64,000 nucleotides of DNA from Nocardioides sp. JQ2195. GTDB lineage: Bacteria > Actinomycetota > Actinomycetes > Propionibacteriales > Nocardioidaceae. Shown piece by piece: positions 7,239-16,400 of this stretch. Position 1 is the stretch's first letter. Each line of letters starts with the position of its first letter. The notes below the pieces were generated by a model. It made no database searches and was not told the DNA's origin. It saw nothing but the letters and a program-made list of their open reading frames with translations. A program made the position numbers and the translations under genes. Location of the stretch: positions 2,232,001-2,296,000 of the forward strand of contig NZ_CP050902.1 of the NCBI RefSeq assembly GCF_012272695.1, in the 5' to 3' direction.

Positions 7239-7926
7239 CGCCTCGGTACAGCAATTGGTGGGTCATCGGGGTGTTGCCGTGCGCTGGGGCCTGTCGCGCT
7301 GGCTTTGCCGCATCAGTCGAGGCCTCATGGCCGAGGTGTTGGTCCTCGATGAGGTCGAGAAGATCGACCGGCTCCCGGTCGCGGCCAGGAGGCAGCGCGA
7401 GCTCGTGTAGCGCGAGACGCTCGGCGTCGAGGGCGTCGTGGTCCTTCTCCCAAGCCTGGAGCACGCCGCTGGCCTCGAAGGCGGCCAGCTCGTGGACGTA
7501 GGCCTCCTGGCGCGGGGTGAGGGGCTGTCCCTCAATGATCGGTCCGCACCCGACGGCCTCTGCGCTGGCGGCGAAGCGTGGGTACGTCCTGCGGTGCTCG
7601 CGCATCCGCTCTCGGAGCTCGGCGAACTGCTCGGGAACCTCGGCCGGTATTGCGTTGGCGATGGCCTCGATCTCTGGCCACGCGATGAACTCGCGTGGGT
7701 TGTGCCACGACTCGTCGAGGTCGAACCCGAGACCATCGGTTGTGCCGGCGATCCACTCCCCCGTCGCCGGGTCGGTGTGGTGTGTGACCGACCAGCCGGA
7801 CTCTCGGACGCGACGGACCTCCGCCGGATCGAGGAGGATCGAGGTCAACGCCCAGCTCGACCACACTCGCAGAAGCTCGCACTGACGACGACGGCTAGTC
7901 ACAACCACCGCGGCCTGATCGCTCAT
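7210..7926 (-). CDS. Mobile-element-type protein of unknown function
   Basis: A 238-residue soluble protein. The N-terminal half has alternating strands with TGEWIAGTTDGLGFDLDESW near 56-75. The middle (about 85-170) is strongly helical and charged (EAIANAIPAEVPEQFAELRERM), and the tail is Pro/Ala-rich and probably disordered. No catalytic motif was recognised. Its ATG overlaps the stop of the gene upstream (7923-8252) by four bases and its 3' end overlaps the TGT-like gene, so it is translated as part of one leftward operon. Codon choice is still high-GC. Confidence 0.65.
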   Translation of the reverse strand: MSDQAAVVVTSRRRQCELLRVWSSWALTSILLDPAEVRRVRESGWSVTHHTDPATGEWIAGTTDGLGFDLDESWHNPREFIAWPEIEAIANAIPAEVPEQFAELRERMREHRRTYPRFAASAEAVGCGPIIEGQPLTPRQEAYVHELAAFEASGVLQAWEKDHDALDAERLALHELALPPGRDREPVDLLDLIEDQHLGHEASTDAAKPARQAPAHGNTPMTHQLLYRGDGAGCARLH

Positions 7927-8252
7927 CGTCCGACTCCTGGCCCGGGACGCGGCGACGTTCGCTCGGTGCGCGCTGGTGTGGTGCTAGAAGGTTCCCGTCC
8001 AAGGCCGGGCGGAAGAAGTCCGGACGGTCCCGCGATCCTGTCGCCGGGTGGGCTGTCGAGGGGCTCACCACGCCGCCGCAGTTCGCTGATCAGAACAGCT
8101 TGTTCACGTCGCGCCTCCCTGGCCGTCGACGCCGAGCTGGCATCCATCCGTCGATCCCCTGCTTCGACCAACCACACCCGCAAATCGCCCGTCCGCATCT
8201 CACGTGCCCTGTCCGCGATCGACCCAAGCAAGGAACCCTCCTCGATGGTCAT
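7923..8252 (-). CDS. Small hypothetical protein in the island operon
   Basis: A 109-residue protein. The first 65 residues are helical and charged (LLGSIADRAREMRTGDLRVW, then a run around REARREQAVLISELRRRGE), and the rest is Pro/Gly/Arg-rich and probably disordered. It overlaps both neighbours by four bases, which is the main evidence that it is a real gene. No function can be given. Confidence 0.6.
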   Translation of the reverse strand: MTIEEGSLLGSIADRAREMRTGDLRVWLVEAGDRRMDASSASTAREARREQAVLISELRRRGEPLDSPPGDRIAGPSGLLPPGLGREPSSTTPARTERTSPRPGPGVGR

Positions 8253-8647
8253 TGCGCCACCTGGACGCCGGAGGCCTCAGCAACAGCACTCGCACCGCGC
8301 TCGTCACTGCCGGTGGAGACGTCTCGGGTGTCCGTCTCGACCTGACGAAGCCGACGCACCGTCGCAAGATTCAATCCGGTCAACTGCACGACGTCCTTGA
8401 CCGCGAGCTTCTCCGCGAGGAGCTGCTCGATCGCAGTCGCGGCGGCGACCTCAGCGTCGAGGATCGCCCGCTCAGCCCGCGTCCGTTCCTCCCAGGCCAA
8501 CTCGACGTCGACCGACGCCTCGTCGATGCGCCGGTCCCGGGCCAACTGGTCCGGGTCCAGCTTGAGCCGGCGATCACGCGCCACCTTCAGCCGGGCGTCA
8601 CGCGCCCGATCCCGAACAGTCTGTGCCCGTGTCGCCTTGCTGCCCAC
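8249..8647 (-). CDS. Small helix-turn-helix protein heading the island operon
   Basis: A 132-residue protein rich in Arg, Asp and Ala. Residues 1-75 look like a long charged helix or coiled coil (ARDRRLKLDPDQLARDRRID, ELAWEERTRAERAILDAEV). Residues 80-103 (EKLAVKDVVQLTGLNLATVRRL) fit a helix-turn-helix with a plausible recognition helix. It is the first gene of the leftward chain 8249-7923-7210-6618 with four-base overlaps, so it is probably the regulator of the module. Similar small coiled-coil/HTH proteins occur in actinobacterial integrative elements. Confidence 0.65.
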   Translation of the reverse strand: MGSKATRAQTVRDRARDARLKVARDRRLKLDPDQLARDRRIDEASVDVELAWEERTRAERAILDAEVAAATAIEQLLAEKLAVKDVVQLTGLNLATVRRLRQVETDTRDVSTGSDERGASAVAEASGVQVAQ

Positions 8648-9263
8648 TGGGGACCACCTCTTCCGTACACCTCACAGTCACCGCCAATCCACCGCGACGC
8701 TTCACACAGACGAGAAGCAACCTCGACCAACCCCGATCGGACACCACGACCCCGACCAAAACTTTGGACTCCACAGACTCACGTCCGGAACAGCGCATGC
8801 GTCCCACACGGGGACGCCAGATGCCATCCGGGTCGTAACGGTGCAACTGCCGCGCTGCACAGAACCTGCACTGTGGTCGTAGCCGGTGTCGCTGCGGACT
8901 GCCCCGGGCCGCAGGCGCACCGATCGGCCGCTCGACGCAGCGTCGATGGCCAAATGGTACGCGTTCCAAGCCAGACAAGGTCCGCAGCCACCATTGCGGG
9001 TACGAGGTGCCGGAGCCAACTACTCATCGAATCCGGCGGGCATGACCTCGACCAGATCCGGCATCGGGACCCAATCACGAAAGACGTCGCGAGCTGCCGA
9101 CGCGCTGGTGTGTACCCGCGAGACCCACGACCCTCGATCGAACTGAAGTCGATCAGCGGAACGACCGCTGCGCCGTCCATCTGGAACCGTCAAGCCCGAC
9201 GATCACAAGGTTCAGATCAGAGCCAGGAAGCGACCAACGCGACCAGGAGTGAAACAAGCCGGC
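8648..9263. other. Gene-poor stretch with possible decayed coding remnant
   Basis: No confident gene. On the minus strand one frame reads RDWVPMPDLVEVMPAGFDE, hits a TAG at about 9032, then continues CGPCLAWNAYHLAIDAA to about 8702. This could be an inactivated gene, but no clear start or family resemblance supports it. The promoter of the leftward operon that begins at 8647 must lie in this stretch. Confidence 0.4.
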
Positions 9264-9647
9264 TCACGTCTGTGACCCCTCGTCGCAACGTTTCATGACT
9301 GCCAATGCCCGCGAGGCTGCCGCCATGACGCCGGGCCAGCGAGCGTCGCCCGTGTATGCCTCGTCTGGCCGTTCGCCGAGTTCACGAATCATCAGGCCGA
9401 GCGCATTCTCCAAGTCGATGAAGGCCGAGATCTCTTCCAGATGCAGGATGTCGGGGACGGCGCTCTCGGGTTCAGGGAGAACCATGCAGTCGTCGTAGAG
9501 GATGTGCACATTGAGCGTCAGGTCATCGAAGTAGTCGACGCCTTCCTCGACCCAGCCCCACCGTTCCTGCCGCAGAGGATCGCTCAATGACTCGAGGGCT
9601 GCGACCACCTCGAGCCGCATTTCTGGAAGCTTGATGGACCCGGTCAT
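9264..9647 (-). CDS. SCO4402-like conserved hypothetical protein
   Basis: A 127-residue cytoplasmic protein starting MTGSIKLPEMRLEVVAAL. The core around 30-75 (WGWVEEGVDYFDDLTLNVH, then ILYDDCMVLPEPES) matches the SCO4402-type family of small actinobacterial proteins of unknown function, and the family-typical C-terminal DARWPGVMAAASRALAVM is also present. I chose the ATG at 9647 because family members start close to this point. An upstream TTG at 9677 lies in sequence that belongs to a recombination scar. Confidence 0.7.
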   Translation of the reverse strand: MTGSIKLPEMRLEVVAALESLSDPLRQERWGWVEEGVDYFDDLTLNVHILYDDCMVLPEPESAVPDILHLEEISAFIDLENALGLMIRELGERPDEAYTGDARWPGVMAAASRALAVMKRCDEGSQT

Positions 9648-9704
9648 GGCGCGTTCCAGGACGTCCAGTTGCGCCAATCAGATAGCGGAATGTGCGCTTG
9701 TGGG

Positions 9705-9859
9705 TCGTCGATCGTGGTCGGATCCGCCGGAAGGCGATATGAGTTGGCCATCACGATGGGCGTCCGAATCGCACCCGTGGTCTCGTCCGCATGGTTGCCA
9801 CCGTGCACGGACCACGTGTCGCTCGTCAGGGTCTCGAAGTCGTGCTTGTCCGGTCTCAT
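9705..9859 (-). pseudogene. Cys/Met-metabolism PLP enzyme, N-terminal stub
   Basis: The frame starts with a good ribosome site (AAAGGAG) and ATG at 9859 and reads the N-terminus of a cystathionine gamma-synthase/lyase-type enzyme: SVHGGNHADETTGAIRTPIV, then MANSYRLPADPTTID. Family similarity ends at about codon 51 and unrelated sequence follows. More than 300 residues, including the PLP-binding lysine, are missing. It marks a deletion or insertion junction near 9705. Confidence 0.75.
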
Positions 9860-9984
9860 GCTTCTCCTTTGGGTAGTGGCTTCGGTTGCCTTCCCGGGGC
9901 GCGGATCGGCAGCGTCGCGGGCCGCGCTCGACCAGTGCCTACGATGACATGTAGTTGCATCCGGCGAACCAGAGGAGTGCGTCA

Positions 9985-10392
9985 GTGTCCGAGACGCGGC
10001 ACGTCGTGTTTTTGGTCTTCGACGGCATGAAGATGCTCGACGTGACCGGACCCGCTGAGGTCTTCTCCGAAGCGAACAGGTTCGGCGCCGGATACATCCT
10101 CGACTACGTGTCGCCCCAGGGCAAAGCAGTGGTCACGTCGATCGGGACAATGTTTCCGGTCACTGCTGCAGCCGCTGATGTGGTCGGGGCTGACACAGTT
10201 GTCGTTTCGGGTGGTGATGACCTTCCGGTGAAGTCGATCCCGCCCGAACTGATTGCCTCGGTGCTCGTTCTGCATGCCCGGTCCCGGCGCATGGTCTCCA
10301 TCTGCACAGGCTCGTTCATCCTGGCCGTATCCGGCCTCTTGGACGGTCGCCGCGCCACGACGCACTGGCGCCACGCCGACCTGCTTCGCACG
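9985..10392 (+). pseudogene. GlxA-type AraC regulator, DJ-1/PfpI half only
   Basis: GTG at 9985 with AGAGGAG seven bases upstream starts RHVVFLVFDGMKMLDVTGPA, the DJ-1/PfpI (GATase-1-like) domain of GlxA-family AraC regulators. The nucleophile-elbow Cys lies in SICTGSFILAVSG and the family's RRATTHWRHADLLR is the last recognisable motif. After about 10,391 the frame enters sequence that belongs, in another frame, to an ECF sigma factor. The AraC DNA-binding half is absent, so it cannot act as a regulator. Confidence 0.85.
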
Positions 10393-10723
10393 GCGCACCA
10401 CGATCCGCCTCCTCATCGACGACTCCCGTCGCCCAAAGCGCCGGGAACGCTCGACCGAGATCGACGACCACCACATGGGCGGCACACCCGCCGGGGACGT
10501 CGAGGTCGTCGAGCGTGACGCCGTGGTGCGGGCGCTGTCAGAGCTCACCCCGAAGCGACGCGCGTGCGTCGTGCTCCGCTACTACCACCAGCTGTCCGTC
10601 AGGGAGACGGCCGCCGCGCTGGGCTGCTCCGAGGGAACGGTGAAGAGCCAGACCTCTGACGCACTGCGCGCGCTGAAGCCGCTGCTCGAGACGGACGACA
10701 CCGAGACAGGACCCAGGCTGTGA
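10391..10723 (+). pseudogene. SigE-family ECF sigma factor, C-terminal fragment
   Basis: In the frame ending at TGA 10721-10723, sequence from about 10,391 reads IRLLIDDSRRPKRRER and then a complete region 4: VVRALSELTPKRRACVVLRYY, then LSVRETAAALGCSEGTVKSQ and ALRALKPLL. This is the -35-binding helix-turn-helix of an actinobacterial SigE-type ECF sigma factor. Region 2 (-10 binding and core contact) is missing and no start codon with a ribosome site is present. It is fused out of frame behind the GlxA stub. It still precedes its likely partner gene with a four-base GTGA overlap. Confidence 0.85.
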
Positions 10724-11766
10724 ACGACTCCCTCCACGAACGGCTCCGCCGGGCCGCCGACGACACCGAGCACCCGCTGACCACCGACATCACCGACCTG
10801 CTCGGGCGGGCCCGCCACGAGCGCTCCCGCCGGCGCACCCTCACCGCACGGGCCGCCGTGCTCACCGCTGCCGCCCTGATCGGGACGACGCTGGGCGTGC
10901 GCGCCGTGCTCCCCGACGACTCGCGCCCCGCCGCGCAGGAGGAGCCGCGGTCGACGACGCCCACCTCGGCCGACGTGCCTCTCCACGAGGGTGACATCGT
11001 CCGCCGCTGCCTGCCCCAGCTCGAGAAGTACGAAGAGCTCCCGCAGTACGAAGGAACGGGGGACACCCCGGCCCGGCAGTGGCGGATTCCCCGCGAGCGT
11101 GACTACCGCGCCGGCGACCTGGTCGCCCTCCAGGACCGTCGTGGCTCCCGCAACCGCGTGCTGTGCGTGGTGCCCGAAGCCGGCCATGAGCACGACGAGG
11201 TGCCGTTCTCCGCCTACGAACCCGCTGCTTCGCGGCCGGCAGCGGTCGCTCAACGATGCAGCGAGGAGTTCCTTCCGCAGGCCGACCTGGACTTCAGGAC
11301 CGGAGAGTTCCTCGGTCACCCCGACCGGCAGATGCCCGACCTGCGCCGGGCCACCGTGGCTGCCGTCGACTCCGCCGGACCCGTGCTGGAGGTTCTCCTC
11401 GACCTGGGCGGGAAGCACTTCGCGTGCGCCCTCAGCCCGGTCACCTGGGATGCCGGTCCGTTCGGCGTGGGCAGGACCGCCCCCGAGGGCTACGCGATCT
11501 GGGTCCAGGGCTCGGCGACGGGCGCCTCGGGCAAGTCGATCGTGGACGAGGACGCCACCTACTACTACGCCGCCGGGACCATGCCGAAGGACGCCGCACG
11601 CATCGAGGTCACGCTGGTCACGGGGAGCACCTTCACGGTTCCGGTGACCGACGGGAACTACGCCTTCGTCCACAAGGAGCCGGGGACAGGCGGTGTGGTC
11701 AGCTACGACTACCGCGTGCTCGACGTCCGGGGTGCCGTGCTGCACGAGGGAACCGACCGGATGTAG
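10720..11766 (+). CDS. Membrane protein paired with the sigma-factor fragment, possible anti-sigma factor
   Basis: A 348-residue protein starting at GTG 10720, overlapping the sigma stub by four bases as sigma/anti-sigma pairs often do. Residues 1-40 are basic and cytoplasmic (ERLRRAADDTEHPLTTDITD), followed by one membrane segment at about 42-63 (ARAAVLTAAALIGTTLGVRAV). The remaining 280 residues are an extracytoplasmic, beta-rich domain with cysteines (RRCLPQ, VLCVVPE, QRCSEEF, FACALS). No zinc-binding anti-sigma motif (HxxxCxxC) is present, so the anti-sigma role is inferred from context. With its sigma factor truncated it is probably an orphan. Confidence 0.6.
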   Translation: MNDSLHERLRRAADDTEHPLTTDITDLLGRARHERSRRRTLTARAAVLTAAALIGTTLGVRAVLPDDSRPAAQEEPRSTTPTSADVPLHEGDIVRRCLPQLEKYEELPQYEGTGDTPARQWRIPRERDYRAGDLVALQDRRGSRNRVLCVVPEAGHEHDEVPFSAYEPAASRPAAVAQRCSEEFLPQADLDFRTGEFLGHPDRQMPDLRRATVAAVDSAGPVLEVLLDLGGKHFACALSPVTWDAGPFGVGRTAPEGYAIWVQGSATGASGKSIVDEDATYYYAAGTMPKDAARIEVTLVTGSTFTVPVTDGNYAFVHKEPGTGGVVSYDYRVLDVRGAVLHEGTDRM

Positions 11767-11811
11767 GACCGCCGCACGGGCTCCAGCCGCTCCTGATCTA
11801 GCCTCTGCGGC

Positions 11812-13317
11812 ATGGATCCACTCGTCATCCGCAACGTGCTCCCGGTGCCACTCGGTGTCGACGAAGCAGCTGCCACCGAACCCGTCGACGTGCTCGTGGA
11901 GGACGGCGTCGTACGCCGGATGGGCACCGATCTGCCCGACGTCGACGACGCCCGGGTCCACGACGCCGACGGACGCTGGATGATCCCCGGTCTGTGGGAC
12001 CACCACGTGCACCTCGGCCAGGTGGCGATGACCACGAGCCGGCTCGACCTGTCCACGGCCCGGTCGCCGGAGGAAGTCACCTTCTTCGTGCAGGAGCGCC
12101 TCTCCTATGCACCCGACAAGCCGCTGGTCGGCTTCGGACACCGCTCGGCCACGTGGCCGCGCAAGCCAACCGTCGCCGAGCTCGACGAGGTCTCCGACGG
12201 TGTCCCGATCGTGCTGATCAGCGGCGACGCCCACCACGCGTGGTTGAACTCGCCTGCCCTGCGGGGGCTCGGCCTCGCACCGCGCAACGAGGTGGTGCGC
12301 GAGTCGGAGTGGTTCGAGGCCTACGGACGGCTGGAGGGGCTGATCGGCAGGGAGGCCACGCCGGAGGCGTACCGCACGGTGCAGGCCGAGGCCGCCTCCC
12401 GGGGCGTCGTCGGCCTGGTCGACTTCGAGTTCACCGGCGGCGCCGACGACTGGGCCGGGCGCTGGGCCGAGGGAGTCGACCTGTTGCGGATCCGGATGGC
12501 CACGTATGCCGACGGCCTCGACGCGGTCCTCGACGCGGCGCTGCGTTCCGGCGACACGATCCCGGACACCGGACTGGTCACCATGGGCCCACTGAAGGTC
12601 ATCTCCGACGGCTCGCTCAACACCCGCACCGCGTGGTGCTGTGCGCCGTACACCAACGGCGACGACCTGATCCATCCGTTCGGCTATGCCAACCAGACCG
12701 TCGAGGAGCTGCGCAAGCTGATGGTGCGGGCCACCACCGGCGGTCTCGAGGTTGCCGTGCACGCGATCGGTGACGCCGCCGTCCACGAGGCACTGCTCAG
12801 CTTCGCGGCCACCGGGGCGCGGGGCTCCATCGAGCACGCCCAGCTGATCGACCCTGCCGACGTGCCCCGGCTGGCCGCTTCCGGCCTGCGTGCCAGCGTG
12901 CAGCCCGCCCACCTGCTCGACGACCGCGACGTGTCCGAGCACTGCTGGGCCGATCGGCTCGACCGTTGTTTCGCCCTGCGGTGGATGCACGACGCGGGCA
13001 CCCGGATGCACCTGGGCTCCGACGCCCCCGTGGCTCCCCTGGACCCGTGGCTCGCGATGGCGGCTGCCGTGCACCGCAGCGCCGACGAGCGCGACCCGTG
13101 GAACCCCGGCCAGTCCCTGACCGCACGCGAGGCGTTGGCCGCGTCGACCGACGGGTGGGGCACGGTCGCCGTGGGACATCCGGGCGACCTGGTGCTGCTC
13201 GACGCGGACCCGTTGGCCGACGTCGGTGACACCGGGGCGACCAGCACCCACCTGCGCTTCATGAACGTCGCCGCGACGTACGTCGCCGGGCGGCTCACCG
13301 CCCCGCTCCTGAGCTGA
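11812..13317 (+). CDS. YtcJ-like metal-dependent amidohydrolase (amidohydrolase family 3)
   Basis: A 501-residue cytoplasmic hydrolase of the cyclic amidohydrolase superfamily, with a beta-sandwich formed by the two ends and a TIM-barrel core. Metal ligands visible are HVH in LWDHHVHLGQ (about 64-66), the bridging-Lys region GPLKVISDGSLNTRTAW (about 260), His in VAVHAIGDAA (about 317), SIEHAQ (about 341) and Asp in LGSDAPVAPLDP (about 401). The C-terminal GHPGDLVLLDADPLA strand is typical of the superfamily. The physiological substrate of YtcJ-like enzymes is generally unknown. It probably hydrolyses a C-N bond of a cyclic amide or an N-acyl compound. It stands alone between the orphan membrane protein and lhr. 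Confidence 0.85.
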   Translation: MDPLVIRNVLPVPLGVDEAAATEPVDVLVEDGVVRRMGTDLPDVDDARVHDADGRWMIPGLWDHHVHLGQVAMTTSRLDLSTARSPEEVTFFVQERLSYAPDKPLVGFGHRSATWPRKPTVAELDEVSDGVPIVLISGDAHHAWLNSPALRGLGLAPRNEVVRESEWFEAYGRLEGLIGREATPEAYRTVQAEAASRGVVGLVDFEFTGGADDWAGRWAEGVDLLRIRMATYADGLDAVLDAALRSGDTIPDTGLVTMGPLKVISDGSLNTRTAWCCAPYTNGDDLIHPFGYANQTVEELRKLMVRATTGGLEVAVHAIGDAAVHEALLSFAATGARGSIEHAQLIDPADVPRLAASGLRASVQPAHLLDDRDVSEHCWADRLDRCFALRWMHDAGTRMHLGSDAPVAPLDPWLAMAAAVHRSADERDPWNPGQSLTAREALAASTDGWGTVAVGHPGDLVLLDADPLADVGDTGATSTHLRFMNVAATYVAGRLTAPLLS

Positions 13318-13445
13318 TGCCGCGCCGGGCACCTGCGCGGTGCTGGCGTCGCTTCCGCGGCAACCGGTTCCGCGGGGAGTGACCTGGACACCGCGTTGCT
13401 CGCAAGAGGGGGCGGGTGTGGGTGCCATGGTGGAAGATGGCCTGC

Positions 13446-16400
13446 ATGGCCCTCGAGCAGTTCAGCGCACCCACCCGCGCGTGGTTCGAGGCTGCCTTCG
13501 CCGAGCCCACCCCGGCCCAGGCGGGAGCGTGGGCCTCCATCGGGGCCGGGCAGCACTCGCTCGTCGTCGCACCGACGGGGTCGGGCAAGACGCTCTCGGC
13601 CTTCCTGTGGTCGATCGACCGACTGCTCACCGCTGACCCTCCCGACGACAAGCTGCGTCGTTGCCGGGTGCTCTACGTCTCGCCACTGAAGGCGCTCGCC
13701 GTCGACGTCGAGCGCAACCTGCGCGCGCCCCTCGCCGGCATCCGCCACACCGCCGAACGACTGGGCCAGACCGTCAACGTCGTGAGCATCGGGCTGCGCT
13801 CCGGTGACACCAGCGCCGCCGATCGTCGCCGGTTCCAGACCAACCCTCCGGACATCATGATCACCACGCCGGAGTCGCTCTTCCTGATGCTGACCTCGCG
13901 GGCCCGCGAGGCGCTCCGCGGCGTCGAGACCGTGATCCTCGACGAGGTGCATGCCGTGGCGGGCACCAAGCGGGGCGCCCACCTGGCCCTCTCCCTGGAG
14001 CGGCTCGACGACCTGCTCGAACGCCCCGCCCAGCGCATCGGGCTGTCCGCGACCGTGCGTCCGCTCGACGAGGTCGCCCGGTTCCTGGGCGGCACCGCTC
14101 CCGTGACGATCGTGGCCCCGCCCGCGCAGAAGTCGTGGGACCTGAAGGTCGTCGTCCCCGTGGAGGACATGTCCGAGATCGGCCAACCCCTCGAGGACGA
14201 CTTCGAGGGACCCGCCGCCGGAGGTCCTCGCGCCGTCTCCATCTGGCCCCACGTCGAGGAGCGCGTGGTCGACCTGCTCGAGTCCCACCGGTCGACGATC
14301 GTCTTCGCCAACTCCCGGCGCCTGGCCGAGCGACTGACCGCCCGGTTCAACGAGATCGCGGCCGAGCGCGCCGGTGTGGAACCCGCCGCCGACGGCTCCC
14401 CACCGGCCCAGGTCATGGCCCAGTCCGGGCAGTCCGACGGAGCGCCAGCGGTGATCGCCAAGGCGCACCACGGGTCGGTGTCCAAGGAGCAACGCTCCCT
14501 CATCGAGGACGAGCTCAAGCGCGGCCGGCTCCCCGCGGTGGTCGCGACCAGCAGCCTCGAGCTCGGCATCGACATGGGTGCCGTCGACCTGGTCATCCAG
14601 ATCGAGTCGCCGCCGAGCGTGGCCAGTGCCCTGCAGCGCGTCGGACGGGCCGGGCACCAGGTCGGCGAGGTGTCGCGGGGGGTGTTGTTCCCCAAGCACC
14701 GCGGCGACCTCGCCCAGACCGCGGTCACCGTGCAACGCATGCGCACCGGCGGCATCGAGTCGCTCCGGGTTCCGGCCAACCCGCTCGACGTCCTGGCCCA
14801 GCAGGTGATCGCCGCGGCCGCCCTCGACGACTGGGACGTCGACGCCCTCTACGCACTGGTGCGACGCACCGCCTCCTTCGCGGGGCTGCCGCGAGCGGCG
14901 TACGACGCCACCCTCGACCTGCTCAGCGGCCGCTACCCCAGCGACGAGTTCGCCGAGCTCCGCCCCCGCATCGTGTGGGACCGCGTCACCGGGCAGCTGA
15001 CCGGCCGACCCGGCGCGCAACGACTCGCCGTGACCAGCGGCGGCACCATCCCTGACCGGGGACTCTTCGGGGTCTTCCTGGTCGGGGAGAAGGCCAACCG
15101 CGTCGGCGAGCTCGACGAGGAGATGGTCTACGAGTCGCGGGTGGGCGACGTCTTCGCGCTGGGCGCGACCAGCTGGCGCATCGAGGACATCACCCACGAC
15201 CGGGTGCTGGTCACTCCAGCCCCGGGGGTGCCGGGGCGGCTTCCGTTCTGGAAGGGCGACTCCCTCGGTCGACCGGCCGAGCTGGGCCAGGCGGTGGGCG
15301 CGTTCACCCGCGAGCTCGCCACCATGCCCGCCGCGGAGGCCCGGGTCGCCGCCACCGACGTGGGCCTCGACGCCTGGGCGGCCGACAACCTGCTCGCCTA
15401 CCTCGCCGAGCAGCGCGAGGCCACCAACCAGCTGCCCAGCGACCAGACCATCGTGGTCGAGCGGTTCCGCGACGAGCTGGGTGACTGGCGCCTGGTGGTG
15501 CACTCCCCCTACGGCACACCGGTGCACGCGCCGTGGGCCCTGGCCGTCAACACCCGGCTGCGGGAGCGCTACGGCGTCGAGGCCTCGGCGGTCGCCAGTG
15601 ACGACGGCATCGTCCTGCGCATCCCCGACACCGACGCCGAGCCCCCCGGCGGTGACGTCGTGGTCTTCGCGCCCGACGAGATCGAGGACCTGGTCACCTC
15701 CGAGGTCGGCGGCTCCGCGCTGTTCGCGAGCCGGTTCCGCGAATGTGCTGCGCGGGCGCTGCTGCTGCCGCGTCGTGACCCGGGACGCCGTTCGCCGCTG
15801 TGGCAACAGCGCCAGCGCTCGGCCCAGCTGCTCGAGGTGGCCGCCAAGTACCCGTCCTTCCCGATCGTCCTCGAGGCCGTGCGAGAAGTGCTGCAGGACG
15901 TCTACGACCTGCCCAGCCTGGTCGCCCTGCTGCGCCGGATCGACCAGCGCGAGGTGCGCGTCGTCGACGTGGCGACGGCCCAGCCCTCGCCCTATGCCCG
16001 CAGCCTGCTCTTCGGCTACGTCGCGCAGTTCGTCTATGAAGGCGACTCCCCCATCGCCGAGCGCCGCGCTGCCGCGCTGAGCCTCGACCAGGGCCTGCTG
16101 GCCGAGCTCCTCGGCCGTGCCGAGCTGCGCGAGCTGCTCGACCCTGAGGTGCTGGCCGAGGTCGAGGCGGAGCTGCAACGACTCGCCACCGACCGCCGGG
16201 CCCGCGACTCCGAGGGCATCGCCGACCTGCTCCGGCTGCTCGGGCCGCTGACCCACGCCGAGATCGCCGCCCGGTGCGTCGACGACGCGGACGTCGCCGG
16301 CTGGATCGCCCACCTCGCCGACTCCCGCCGAGCAGTCCCCGTGCGGATGGGCGGCGAGGACCGCTGGAGCGCTGTCGAGGACGTGGCACGGTTGCGCGAC

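Noticed and set aside
8702..9180. A possible minus-strand gene with a suppressed amber codon
   Set aside because: It has one in-frame TAG, no clear start and no family resemblance. It is listed only as possible decayed sequence.
7438..9298. Plus-strand frames of 320 and 364 codons across the leftward operon
   Set aside because: The minus-strand genes are linked by exact four-base overlaps and have helical, HTH-like content. The plus-strand frames look random.
10582..13428. 948-codon antisense open frame over the membrane protein and amidohydrolase genes
   Set aside because: It is an antisense shadow of two well-supported genes and shows no domain or ribosome site.
13318..13445. GC-rich inverted sequence (CCGCGG/AACCGGTT) before lhr as a regulatory palindrome
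   Set aside because: Short self-complementary words are expected by chance at this GC content, and the arms are not contiguous.
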